Shown here one piece after another: positions 51,702-60,335 of a DNA stretch of 64,000 nucleotides (the first letter of the stretch is position 1; each line of letters begins with the position of its first letter). This stretch comes from Thioclava electrotropha. GTDB taxonomy: Bacteria; Pseudomonadota; Alphaproteobacteria; Rhodobacterales; Rhodobacteraceae. The notes beneath the pieces are model-generated. The model was given only the letters and a program-made list of their open reading frames with translations, did not search any database and had not been told where the DNA came from. Made by a program: the position numbers and the translations under genes. Location: positions 3,423,501-3,487,500 of the forward strand of contig NZ_CP053562.1 of assembly GCF_002085925.2 (NCBI RefSeq), read 5' to 3'.

Positions 51702-51897
51702 GAGTGCCTCGTGTCGTTGATAAGAAGAACGACGCGCGCAACCTCACCAACAAACCCCGATACGCGGCCTCGGGGCGTGGCTTGATTGCGTGCGTCAAAG
51801 ACGCTGCACGCAAGCAAGACATGCGCCGAGGCCTGCCCTCCCGCGACCCATTGATCGCTCGCCTGCGGGCAGATCGCGCGGGTGCCGGGGAGAGCGT

Positions 51898-52057
51898 CGA
51901 GAGGGGTGACATCCCTCTCGACCCGCCGGGGGCGCCGGGAGAGTTCGGAGAGGGTGGCGAGCGCCTCTTCGATCCGTCGGAAGGACGCTGAGAGGGTCCG
52001 GGGAGATTGGCGAAAGTCTCCCCCGGTCCGCCGGATGGGCGCCTTAGGGTGCAGGGA
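51898..52057. ncRNA. Array of stem-loops, three sharing a TGGCGA loop (candidate structured RNA)
   Basis: Four hairpins: CGAGAGGG/CCCTCTCG (51898-51920); GGAGAGG/CCTCTTC (51947-51970), loop GTGGCGAGCG; CCGGGGAGA/TCTCCCCCGG (51998-52026), loop TTGGCGAAAG; GCAGGGA/TCCCTGC (52031-52057), loop AAGTGGCGAACGA. Stems differ in sequence yet remain paired, while TGGCGA stays constant in three loops. This could be a structured RNA, a protein-binding leader upstream of the PemK-like gene, or a DNA transfer/replication site. The active strand is unknown. Confidence 0.45.
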
Positions 52058-52597
52058 AAGTGGCGAACGATCCCTGCCCTGGGGGTTTGGGGGATGTGGA
52101 GCTCCCCCCATGCGGCGCGCAGCGGCGCCGGGTCTGGGGCTGCGCCCCAGCGAACGCACGGGACGCGCTATTGGCCGAAGGACGATTGCGCGGGCCGTCT
52201 AGTGAGTAGAGGACCCTGCGCACCCGTTGAGCGATGGCGTCTGGAATTAGAGAGTGTCTAGGCCAGCTGCGTTTGGAGAGCGGGTGGAGAGACCAGTCGT
52301 CGGGAAAGAGGGCCGACGAGGAATGTCATCTGCATCTGACCTCCTCGATTGGTGGCGCGCCGCAGGGCCTGTCCCAGCCGATAGGAGACGATCGTTCAAG
52401 TAGGAATGAACAACGACGGCCAGAGTTTTGCAGCGGTTTCTCCGGCACTCTCCCGAGGATGGATTTGAAGCTGTATCTTGCAAATGCACAACCATTCACT
52501 CGCGCTCGCCCGAACGTGGCCCGCAACCGATTGACACACCAGAGACAAGATAATGCAAACTGAGCCTTTAGTTCCTGGCATGTGATTTGGATCCAAC
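52058..52597. other. Non-coding gap before the exonuclease-BRCT gene
   Basis: Short overlapping frames exist on both strands, but none has a ribosome site, sensible composition or recognisable product. Composition shifts from G-rich (52080-52160) to balanced (52230-52590), marking a boundary between two parts of the element. Confidence 0.35.
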
Positions 52598-53524
52598 ATG
52601 ACAAAACAATCTCTTGGCGGCGCTTTGGCGGTGAACACCTTCCCGATGCTGCAAGCTATGCTATCAAAATCGTACCGCTTCATCGCGATCGACGTAGAAA
52701 CCGCAAACTCAGACGCGAGCAGTATTTGCCAGATTGGCATGGCCTGCGTCGTGGAAGGCGGCGTGGACGAGGTCGTGACCTTGCTCATTGACCCGCAGTG
52801 CGAGTTTTCTGAAATGAACATCCAGATCCACGGTATCTGGCCGGAGCACGTATCTGGACAACCTCTGTTCGAGGACTTCCTGGATACGATCGGTGACTTC
52901 CTCGAGCGACACATGCTCGTCCAACACAGCTCCTTTGATGGCCGCGCGATCCGCTGTGCAACCGAAGCTTGCGGTCGGGTTCCTCGCCCTTTGCAATGGC
53001 ACGACAGCGTAATAGTCGCGCGTCGCGCCTGGCCAGAGTTCAAGGGAAATGGAGGCCATGGTCTCGGTCACCTGAAAACGGCCTTGGGCCTGGATTTCCG
53101 CCACCACGATGCGGGCGAGGATGCCCGGGCGGCAGCTGAGGTTATCCTCCGAGCCGAGTTACTAATGGGCATCTCATTCGCCGATATCCTCTCGAGGCCA
53201 ACTGGATCGGCAGTGAAATCAGCGGTCACGCGTGCGGGCTGCGCAGACGGGCCACTATCTGGGAAAGTTGCGGTGTTCACGGGGGCGCTCTCCATGACCC
53301 GCAGCGAAGCTGCCGAAGCCGCTGCGCGGGTCGGAATCACGACGACACAGAGCGTTTCGAAGAAGGTCCACCTCCTAGTCGTTGGCGACCAGGATCTTTC
53401 TGCGATGGCTGCCGGGCAGAATAAGAGCTCCAAACACCGCAAGGCCGAGAAGCTCATCGCCGAGGGGCACGACCTTCAGATAATCGGTGAAACGGAGTTT
53501 CTGAACCTGATTGCCAGCGGCTGA
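52598..53524 (+). CDS. DEDDh exonuclease with C-terminal BRCT domain
   Basis: 308 residues. The DnaQ-like exonuclease motifs are FIAIDVETANSDAS (DxE, about residues 28-41), LVQHSSFDGRAIR, and HHDAGEDARAAAEV with the final His/Asp. A BRCT domain covers about residues 219-308 (GKVAVFTGALSMTRSEAAEAAARVG, then KVHLLVVGDQD), as in DNA ligase/Pol III epsilon relatives. It likely acts in DNA repair or replication, or in defence, on the element; the substrate is unknown. Confidence 0.85.
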   Translation: MTKQSLGGALAVNTFPMLQAMLSKSYRFIAIDVETANSDASSICQIGMACVVEGGVDEVVTLLIDPQCEFSEMNIQIHGIWPEHVSGQPLFEDFLDTIGDFLERHMLVQHSSFDGRAIRCATEACGRVPRPLQWHDSVIVARRAWPEFKGNGGHGLGHLKTALGLDFRHHDAGEDARAAAEVILRAELLMGISFADILSRPTGSAVKSAVTRAGCADGPLSGKVAVFTGALSMTRSEAAEAAARVGITTTQSVSKKVHLLVVGDQDLSAMAAGQNKSSKHRKAEKLIAEGHDLQIIGETEFLNLIASG

Positions 53525-53872
53525 CCCGCGCAGAAGAGTCATTCCCCTGTCCGGCCCAGAGCTGCCGTTTACCTCTTCTGGCAATTGCTGCGGTACGGCC
53601 CGTCAGATAAAACTTTCGCTGCGAACGCGAGATTGGAAGGCTCATAAGTTTCGCTATCTGCGAAATGCCCTGTTTTGTGGTATCTGAGCGCAAAGAACCA
53701 CCGGGCAATCGCCGGCGCGAAGACGCCACCACAACACGCGATCTCAATGAGATCGTTTCCAAGGGGGCCTTGCGGAAAAAGGGGGGGAGCGTAAATCAAC
53801 GCTATGTTGGTTAAATATCTGGTGCGCATTCACTAAATTGAAGTGATGTGACGCGATCCAAGCTGAGATGCC
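53525..53872. other. Gap upstream of the three-gene operon
   Basis: 348 bases without a supported gene; the minus-strand frames here look like shadows. The AT-rich stretch at about 53790-53865 (around TTGGTTAAATATCTGG and CACTAAATTG) probably holds the operon promoter, with the ATG at 53873. Confidence 0.4.
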
Positions 53873-54947
53873 ATGATGAGTGAAGAAGAGGAACTAGAAG
53901 CAAGGCTAGCCGAGGCAGAAGCATCGGGTAAGCTGATCGAAGAAACTGCCGCAAGGGAGCTAAGAACCGAGCGGGACAACATCGCAACCTTACTGACGCA
54001 GCTGCACAATGACGAGCGCATCAACCTTACGTCTGATCAAAACCTGGAGGCGATTGAAGCCCTTGCGCATAATGATTTTTGGATTGCGGTTCATCCAATA
54101 ACGCAAGCCATCGCGGGGCTGAATTGCTCACATCAAGGGGTTCTACGGTTGGTGAGCACCTTGGTCACAAAAGCGGGCAATGATGGCATGGCAGGCCAGC
54201 CAAATTTGGCCTTGCAAGAATGGTCGAAAAATCAACCCGATCACGCGGCTGGCATTATTGAGGGTATTGAACAAGAAGACCCGCTCTGTCTCGCCCACGG
54301 CTTGTTTGCAGTGCTTGGGCTAGATGATGAAGACATTGCCTCCAAGCTACTGGCATCCCCCAAAACGAAGGTTCGCATGATCGGTCTAAATGCACTTTCT
54401 CGCATGGAGACACTGCCCGAGGATAAGAGGATGGAGACGATAGACGCCGCGCTTGAGGTTCTTGCCTCCGAAACGGTGCCAGAACCACGCGCGAATGCCA
54501 TTCAGGCGGCATTTAGGCTCTGGGAAACCTTAGGGCCGAAGAAGCGATATCGCCAAGATGAGCTGATCAACGCTGTGGGCGCACACGGCGACAAACAAGA
54601 GCTTAGCTATCTTGCTGCGATGCTATTCTTGCACCATTCGGGCCTATCCAAAAACAGTGTTGAGCTGATCTTAAGGTGGCTTTCGACGGCGCCATCGAAC
54701 AGCCATGCAACGCTTAATAACCTTGATCATGCGATACATAGAAAGGATGAGCGATGGGACTTTGCACAAGTCGCCGCAGTATTTGAGTACTGCATCCCAA
54801 GACTCGATACCAAGCCTGAAGGACGAACCTACTACCACTTCACTCAGTGGCTATGGGAAGAGCCTTCCAACACGTCGTATGTCTACACAAGATGGCTAGA
54901 GAACGGTAACCGCGAGCTTTGTGGGTATCTGAGTGAGCTGCTCCAGG
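53873..54947 (+). pseudogene. Three-gene system, gene 1: helical-repeat protein, 5' part (IS-disrupted)
   Basis: The first 358 codons of a gene split by IS copy 2. The annotated-looking end VSYP-stop is IS sequence. Removing the IS and one AGG joins it in frame to 56223-56872, giving a 574-residue protein. This part begins MMSEEEELEARLAEAEASGKL (coiled coil), then repeated helical pairs suggestive of HEAT/ARM-like repeats (LASPKTKVRMIGLNALSRM, TVPEPRANAIQAAFRLWETL). No known family is recognised. Codon use is AT-richer than host genes. Confidence 0.75.
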
Positions 54948-55026
54948 TGAGCTACCCCTGAAATTCGGACACTGACATAAGCTACGATTTGCAGTCTGCT
55001 GATCTTCGACGAGAAGGAGATCAGAG

Positions 55027-55320
55027 ATGTCGAAACGCAAGCAGCACGCACCCGAGTTCAAGGCAAAGGTCGCGCTGGAAGCCCTGAAGGGTGAAGAGAC
55101 AGCGGCCGAGCTGGCGAGCCGGTTCGGGGTGCATCCAACGATGATCCATCAATGGAAGCGGGCCTTGCTCGAAGGCGCGTCGGGCGTGTTCGAGCGCGGG
55201 GGCCGAAGGAAGCCCGAGATCGACGAGGAGCAGGTGAAGGAGCTCCACGCCAAGATCGGGGAGCTGGCGGTGGCCAACTCTTTTTTGGAACGAAAGCTGA
55301 AGCCTTGGGGCGGGAAGTGA
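55027..55320 (+). CDS. IS3-family transposase OrfA, copy 2
   Basis: 97 residues, identical to the copy 1 OrfA. HTH at about residues 24-44. A CTTTTTTGG run at 55280-55288 is the probable frameshift signal producing the OrfAB transposase. Confidence 0.92.
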   Translation: MSKRKQHAPEFKAKVALEALKGEETAAELASRFGVHPTMIHQWKRALLEGASGVFERGGRRKPEIDEEQVKELHAKIGELAVANSFLERKLKPWGGK

Positions 55321-55328
55321 GGCGTGGC

Positions 55329-56180
55329 ATGATCGAGCCGAACCATTCGGATCTGTCGATTGGGCAGCAGTGCAAGCTGCTGTCGATCGCACGCTCATCC
55401 TATTACTACGAGCCGAAGGGCGAAACCGAACAGAACCTCGGCCTGATGCGGCAGATCGACGAGCAGTTCCTGGAGACCCCGTTCTTCGGTGTCCGCCAGA
55501 TGACCTGGCACCTGCGTAACGACGGCCACCTGGTGAACGAGAAGCGGATACGGCGACTGATGCGCCTGATGGGGCTCATGCCGATTTACCAGAAACCCAA
55601 CACAAGCAGGCCGGCGAAGGGGCACAAGACCTATCCCTACCTGCTGCGAGGTCTGCGGGTGGATCGCCCGAACCAGGTCTGGTGCTCGGATATCACCTAC
55701 CTGCCCATGCGGCGCGGGTTCCTCTACCTCGTGGCGATCATGGACTGGCACACCCGCAAGGTTCTGTCTTGGCGGATCTCGAACACGCTGGAGGCCGACT
55801 TCTGTGTCGAGGCGCTGAACGAAGCCATCCACAAGTTCGGCCCGCCCGAGATAATGAATACGGATCAGGGTTCTCAGTTCACGTCCTTCGCTTGGACGGA
55901 TCGGCTCCGCCGGTCGGGCGTGCGCATCTCGATGGATGGGAAAGGCCGATTCCTCGACAACATCTTCATCGAGCGGCTGTGGCGAACCCTGAAATACGAA
56001 TGCGTCTACCTGCATGCCTGGGAGACAGGATCGGAGACAAAGGCGGCGATCCGGAAATGGATGACCTTCTACAACCACCAGCGCCCTCACTCAGCCCTCG
56101 GCGGCAAGCCACCGGCGCTGGTCTATTGGCAGAGACATGATATCAACCAACCCGGTCAGCAGGTGCAACGAGTAGCTTAA
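55329..56180 (+). CDS. IS3-family transposase OrfB, copy 2
   Basis: 283 residues from ATG 55329, identical to copy 1 OrfB, with an intact DDE core (WCSDITYLP, NTDQGSQFT, IERLWRTLKYE). The frame is open back to 55152 across the orfA 3' end, as expected for frameshift expression. Both copies therefore look transposition-competent. Confidence 0.92.
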   Translation: MIEPNHSDLSIGQQCKLLSIARSSYYYEPKGETEQNLGLMRQIDEQFLETPFFGVRQMTWHLRNDGHLVNEKRIRRLMRLMGLMPIYQKPNTSRPAKGHKTYPYLLRGLRVDRPNQVWCSDITYLPMRRGFLYLVAIMDWHTRKVLSWRISNTLEADFCVEALNEAIHKFGPPEIMNTDQGSQFTSFAWTDRLRRSGVRISMDGKGRFLDNIFIERLWRTLKYECVYLHAWETGSETKAAIRKWMTFYNHQRPHSALGGKPPALVYWQRHDINQPGQQVQRVA

Positions 56181-56222
56181 ATTACGTCAGATCCTGTCCA
56201 AGAGATGGGGAGTAGCTCAAGG

Positions 56223-56872
56223 GTCTGGACAATAATCCGGGCATTAACCTTCAGCGCGCTCATCTCCCGAAGACAGCGGTTGATCAGATTTTCCTAGCGC
56301 GCAAGGCGATTGGGTATCTGTGGCACAAGGAAGTCACCACGGCCTCGATTTTGCTGAGTGTGGTGAAGCATGGCAAAGCTGAGGCCCGTCAGGATGCCGA
56401 GGACCTGCTCTTCAATCCGTTGCTGCTGAGCTATGGCGGCCAGCTTCGTGAGTATCTTGAGGAACGAAGAGGCGACCGCTCAAAACGCATCGCTGCATGT
56501 GTCGAGCGGTTGCTAGAGAAACATGATGCCCATATCGCGGGCCTTGAAACACCCAAAAACCTAGTTGAGCTGCGGCCTTCCAATGACCAACGTCGTACTG
56601 CTGCCATGAAAGACCATGAGCGGAATCGCGACATTCAGCGGCTGGCGCGTGAGCGTTCGATTTTTGGCGACCTATTCACTACGCAGAACCTGCTCTATGG
56701 CCGAAAAACCTTCTCTATCATTCACGGGACGGGCGGAGAGACACATCCGAACATTTCAGAGCTATCAGAGTTTTCCTACAGCATGGAGCTTCCTCGGCTG
56801 TCGGTGATCGACCCGGTGGGTTTCAATGAAATGTTGACGATCTTTCGCGCCATGCAACGGAGGTCATCGTGA
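56223..56872 (+). pseudogene. Three-gene system, gene 1: 3' part after the IS
   Basis: Continues gene 1 in frame: GLDNNPGINLQRAHLPKTAV, then LLSVVKHGKAEARQDAEDLL and onward to FNEMLTIFRAMQRRSS-stop. The C-terminal region is charged (DHERNRDIQRLARERSIFGD) and ends with the stop overlapping the gene 2 GTG (GTGA). The two parts total 1725 bases (575 codons including the stop), confirming the frame across the insertion. Confidence 0.75.
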
Positions 56873-57390
56873 AAATAATTCTGAAAGAGTATCTCGCCTC
56901 CCTCAAAGAGCGAAAGGAATTGGATAGTTCAGTTTTACCTAATTTGCTCGCCGAGATCGGCTTGGAAGTGCTGAACCTACCCATGCTTGGAACCCGTCAG
57001 TATGGCGTTGATATTGCCGCCGTCGGGCAGGTTGCAGGCGAGGATCAAGAGAGATTTCTCTATCTGTTCTGCATCAAGGCGGGCAATATTTCGCGAAATG
57101 ATTGGGACGGCACACCGCAATCGGTTCGCCCCGAACTTGATGAAATCAGAGATGTCTATCTGCGGACCTGCGTGGCGAGTGAGCACGCCTCTTTGCCTAT
57201 CAAGATATGCCTGTGCTGCGGTGGCGACATCGAAGAGACGGTCATGGCGAATTGGGCTGGCTACAGCCACGACCATCAAACTGAAAAGATCAAATATGAG
57301 CGCTGGTCTGGGGACCGTTTGGCCGAGCTAATGATGCGAAGCTTGCTCGCTAGAGAGCTGCTTGAAGAAGAGCCTCGCCGGAACTTTTAG
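56869..57390 (+). CDS. Three-gene system, gene 2: nuclease-like protein (173 aa)
   Basis: 173 residues with GTG start at 56869, GGAGG six bases upstream, overlapping the gene 1 stop by four bases. The segment YGVDIAAVG (Asp48) then YLFCIKAGNISRNDWD (Lys70), preceded by helical Glu29, resembles the core of PD-(D/E)xK nucleases. However, the residue two before the lysine is cysteine, not an acid, so activity is uncertain. The second half has two close cysteines (CLCCGGD). No named family is recognised. Confidence 0.65.
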   Translation: MKIILKEYLASLKERKELDSSVLPNLLAEIGLEVLNLPMLGTRQYGVDIAAVGQVAGEDQERFLYLFCIKAGNISRNDWDGTPQSVRPELDEIRDVYLRTCVASEHASLPIKICLCCGGDIEETVMANWAGYSHDHQTEKIKYERWSGDRLAELMMRSLLARELLEEEPRRNF

Positions 57391-57402
57391 AAGGCCGTGG
57401 CG

Positions 57403-58566
57403 ATGGTTAATGAGCCAAGCGCCTGTTACGCCTATTCGCAGGCATTTCTTCGTGACCTTCTCTCAGATGAGAACCTAAGCAAGGAAGAGCAACTACTAAG
57501 GCTGCGTCAGGCTTATATCTGTTTGAATGCAGTGACGGCATGGGCCGTTGAAGCCGATAACCTTGAAAGTATCCACAATGTGGCAGAGTTGGGCCTGTTT
57601 CATTGCTGGCATATTGTCCGAAACCAACCTGCTCGAAAGAAGCCGACAAAGCACGATCAGGCGCTTTTCGTCTTGCTCAACCAGTACATCAAACTCTTCC
57701 TAACCTGCTCTGACCGCTATCTAGAGAAGACGGTGCGTAGCCATGGTGACCGGCTCCATGCGCTCTCTGTAGCTGTGAATTCGCGCGAAGCCGTTGACGT
57801 CAACCTCGCTCTTTTTGAGTTGTTGGGGCGGCTAGCTATGCATGGCATTTGGACGGTCTCGCTCCGAGACACGATGCAACAGAACGATGAGGAAGCGCTT
57901 AGCGTTCTTCGTAAGACTACTGAGCGAACCATTGATGCGTTGATTGGGCTTATCAACGCCAACCCAACGCTGCTCTCACCGTTCCGAGACGATCACATGA
58001 TAGAAATTGCCTTGGTAATGTATCTTGCGCAGATCACGGGCAACGCGGCGCGCTTCACTCCATGGATCGCAGAGATCGCGAACAAGGCGACACTCGCCCT
58101 GATACTGAACTCTCACTATCCCATCGCCAAGCGAGATTACCATGATTTGCTCAACCACCCAGGCGCGGCGGAGCCAGAGTATCGAAACGAGGTATGCCCT
58201 GGGAGCATCCTCTATCCTTACCTGTATCTATGGCTTCATCGAATAGGCGATGAAACCGCTACGACAGAGTATGTAGAGCGGCTAACCGAGTTGCTCCCAA
58301 ATTGCACGCATCAAGTTTGGCTGCCTGATGAAGAGACTGACAAATGTCTCTGGCTTGGCGACACGTATCACGGGGTCTGCGTGACGGATGTTGCGCCATC
58401 TCAAGGATTCAAGAAAGTGGCGGAAGTCATAGACACAGCCATGGAAAATTGCCTAAACCTCAATGAGGTAAGTGCAGTAAAATCAGGGTTAATCGTTCTG
58501 TTTCTGGCCGCCTGTCGACACTACCGAATGCCGATCCCACCACATTTTTGGTTTACCGATCAGTGA
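57403..58566 (+). CDS. Three-gene system, gene 3: helical protein of unknown function
   Basis: 387 residues from ATG 57403 with AAGG eight bases upstream (GTG 57397 is too close to the ribosome site). Almost wholly alpha-helical by pattern, without membrane segments. Regions such as LRLRQAYICLNAVTAWAVEA and ALFELLGRLAMHGIWTVSL suggest a repeat scaffold. It starts 12 bases after gene 2, so the three genes form one operon. Not recognised. A transfer-type hairpin and the relaxase gene follow. Confidence 0.7.
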   Translation: MVNEPSACYAYSQAFLRDLLSDENLSKEEQLLRLRQAYICLNAVTAWAVEADNLESIHNVAELGLFHCWHIVRNQPARKKPTKHDQALFVLLNQYIKLFLTCSDRYLEKTVRSHGDRLHALSVAVNSREAVDVNLALFELLGRLAMHGIWTVSLRDTMQQNDEEALSVLRKTTERTIDALIGLINANPTLLSPFRDDHMIEIALVMYLAQITGNAARFTPWIAEIANKATLALILNSHYPIAKRDYHDLLNHPGAAEPEYRNEVCPGSILYPYLYLWLHRIGDETATTEYVERLTELLPNCTHQVWLPDEETDKCLWLGDTYHGVCVTDVAPSQGFKKVAEVIDTAMENCLNLNEVSAVKSGLIVLFLAACRHYRMPIPPHFWFTDQ

Positions 58567-58610
58567 GTGGTTAGCCTGAGCGAGCCGGACTTCCACCCAT
58601 GTCATCGCTT

Positions 58611-58628
58611 TGTAAGCACCCGCTTACA
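58611..58628. other. Perfect hairpin upstream of the relaxase gene (oriT candidate)
   Basis: TGTAAGC/GCTTACA with loop ACCC, 292 bases before the relaxase start, without a following T-run. MobV relaxases usually nick at inverted repeats close upstream of their own gene, so this hairpin or the remaining gap (58630-58919, with GCGAA/TTCGC at about 58751-58767) may be the transfer origin. Confidence 0.4.
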
Positions 58629-58919
58629 GTCGCGGAGCTATCCATGTCGCGGATTTGTGTCACTCGAGCGCATTAATGCCGCGCATGTGAATTCAACCCG
58701 ATCACCAATGTCAGCTTTAGCGAACGCGTACCGTACAGCTTGCCTATGCAGCGAAGGTCCGCTTCGCGTCCCTTTGTGGCTGAGCCTCCCGTAGTCGCCT
58801 AGCGGTCCCCGACACCCGCCTCGCAGGCACCTCCTGGATAGATACCGGGGGAGATTCACAGCGATTTCCGCGCCAAATGACATGAACCCATTTCGATCCC
58901 ACAAGCACGGAGATCGAAT

Positions 58920-60209
58920 ATGTCATCAGCACCTAAAACCTCCTACCCAATCGTCATGCGCATGCAGGGCATGCACCCCCGCAATCTTGCGGGTTACGAG
59001 AAGCACCGCATGCGCCGTGGGGGCGACCACGGCCATTGCGAACGCACTCTCATGGCACACAACCGGCGCCTCATCGGCTCGAAAACCTGGGCACAAGATG
59101 CGTGGGACGAGATCCAAGACATGCGCCACGCGAACCATCTCCTCGAACTGGAGCAGCTGCGCCGCCGGCGTCGGAAGACGGAACTTAAGAATGCGCTTTT
59201 TCGGGGGCCCCGCGATCCTTGGCGCGCAACCCGGCACGGTCCGCTGCGCGAGATCATTCTGACGGTAAACAAAGAGTGGTTCGACAAAGATCTCACCGAG
59301 TTTTTCGGGGAGAGCGGCCCGACGCGAGAAATGCAATTCGAGACGCGAGCCAAGCAGTGGCTCTTGACGAACTTCGGCGATGACTGCGTTCATGCACGCG
59401 CCGATCTCGACGAAACCGCCTACCATATCCACGCGGTGATCATTCCGCGCGCAGTGACAACGGATGGTCGGCGCATGCTGCAGCCGGCAGTCCACCCGAT
59501 GATCCGTAGCTATGAGAAAGCGCAAGATAGCGTTGGTGAATGGTTCGCGGCGATTGGGCTCCGGCGCGGCGAGCGGCGCAAGCAAGCCCTGAGGGAGGCG
59601 CTCAAGCACAACAGGAAAGTCCGCGAAGCGCGCGCGAATGGAGTGGCCGATCCTGGAACCGAGATCGCGTTGCCAGAACATCGCGATCACGTCAGCCCAC
59701 GAAAATGGCGCGAGAGCCAGGAGATTGAACTGGCCAGTCGCGACAAGGTGGTGAAGCAGACCGAGGACACGCTCGCTGCCGAAAAATCGGCGCTTGCTAA
59801 ACAGAAGCAGACGGTCACGCAGCGTCAACAAGACGCACAGTCTGTGCTCGATGTCGCGGCTGCGGTGGCCGAGGGTCGCGTTGATATCGTGTCCGATTTG
59901 AACGAGACGGTATCACAGGTCGCTCAAGCCGATACGCCATCGCCGGTGCGGGCGCTTTTCGGACGCGCTTTGGAAGTTCTCCACCAACGGGCACGCAAAG
60001 AAGCGCGCGCGGAGCTCACTGATGAGTTCACGCAGATCGAGGCGGCGGACGCTGCGCTTCTCGAGATCGCGAAAACGCTGCCCGACAAAGCCCGGCAGCG
60101 TCTCGCTCAGGCGCGCAGATCGCTTTCTTTGCCGCTGAATGCGCTTCGGCGCCGCTTGTCGCCCGCCCGGTTCGACGACGTCGATCGGGGCTCTGATGAG
60201 AAAACGTGA
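58920..60209 (+). CDS. MobV-type relaxase (plasmid mobilization/recombination protein)
   Basis: 429 residues from ATG 58920 with CGGAG about seven bases upstream. The relaxase motif III is ADLDETAYHIHAVIIP, with His169 and His171 plus Asp164/Glu165, matching the HxDE..PHxH style of Pre/MobV proteins. The N-terminal YPIVMRMQGMHPRNLAGYEKH is typical too. The C-terminal half is coiled coil (residues about 265-320). It would nick the element's oriT and lead strand transfer by a helper conjugation system. Confidence 0.88.
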   Translation: MSSAPKTSYPIVMRMQGMHPRNLAGYEKHRMRRGGDHGHCERTLMAHNRRLIGSKTWAQDAWDEIQDMRHANHLLELEQLRRRRRKTELKNALFRGPRDPWRATRHGPLREIILTVNKEWFDKDLTEFFGESGPTREMQFETRAKQWLLTNFGDDCVHARADLDETAYHIHAVIIPRAVTTDGRRMLQPAVHPMIRSYEKAQDSVGEWFAAIGLRRGERRKQALREALKHNRKVREARANGVADPGTEIALPEHRDHVSPRKWRESQEIELASRDKVVKQTEDTLAAEKSALAKQKQTVTQRQQDAQSVLDVAAAVAEGRVDIVSDLNETVSQVAQADTPSPVRALFGRALEVLHQRARKEARAELTDEFTQIEAADAALLEIAKTLPDKARQRLAQARRSLSLPLNALRRRLSPARFDDVDRGSDEKT

Positions 60210-60330
60210 AAAAGTTCGCGAATTCGATTTCCGCGCCCTGCGCGATGAACCCACCTCATCATCAGCGACCAAGAAGCCTCGCGACGTACGCGAGGCAGAC
60301 GCTGCAATAACCGCGCCACGAAAGGATTAG
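60196..60330 (+). CDS. Small protein (44 aa) after the relaxase
   Basis: 44 residues from ATG 60196, overlapping the relaxase 3' end by 14 bases in another frame. Highly charged (MRKREKVREFDFRALRDEP) and probably disordered. Position between the relaxase and the 128-aa gene suggests a mobilization accessory protein; not proven. Confidence 0.45.
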   Translation: MRKREKVREFDFRALRDEPTSSSATKKPRDVREADAAITAPRKD

Positions 60331-60335
60331 ACTAC

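Larger units (their letters stand above)
54948..56219 (+). mobile_element. IS3-family insertion sequence, copy 2
   Basis: 1272 bases, plus orientation, flanked by AGG at 54945-54947 and 56220-56222. Ends are TGAGCTACCCC and, at the right end reading inward, TGAGCTACTCCCC. It is identical to copy 1 in both proteins and one base shorter in the C run of the leader. It is inserted inside gene 1 of the three-gene operon. Confidence 0.95.

Noticed and set aside
51704..52563. Overlapping 95-109 aa plus-strand frames
   Set aside because: They cross the stem-loop array, lack ribosome sites and have low-complexity composition.
52396..53043. 215-aa minus-strand frame
   Set aside because: Antisense to the exonuclease-BRCT gene, which has intact catalytic motifs.
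53873..54961. Treating the 362-aa frame as a complete gene
   Set aside because: The last codons lie in the IS end, and the frame continues on the far side of the IS, so it is the 5' part of a disrupted gene.
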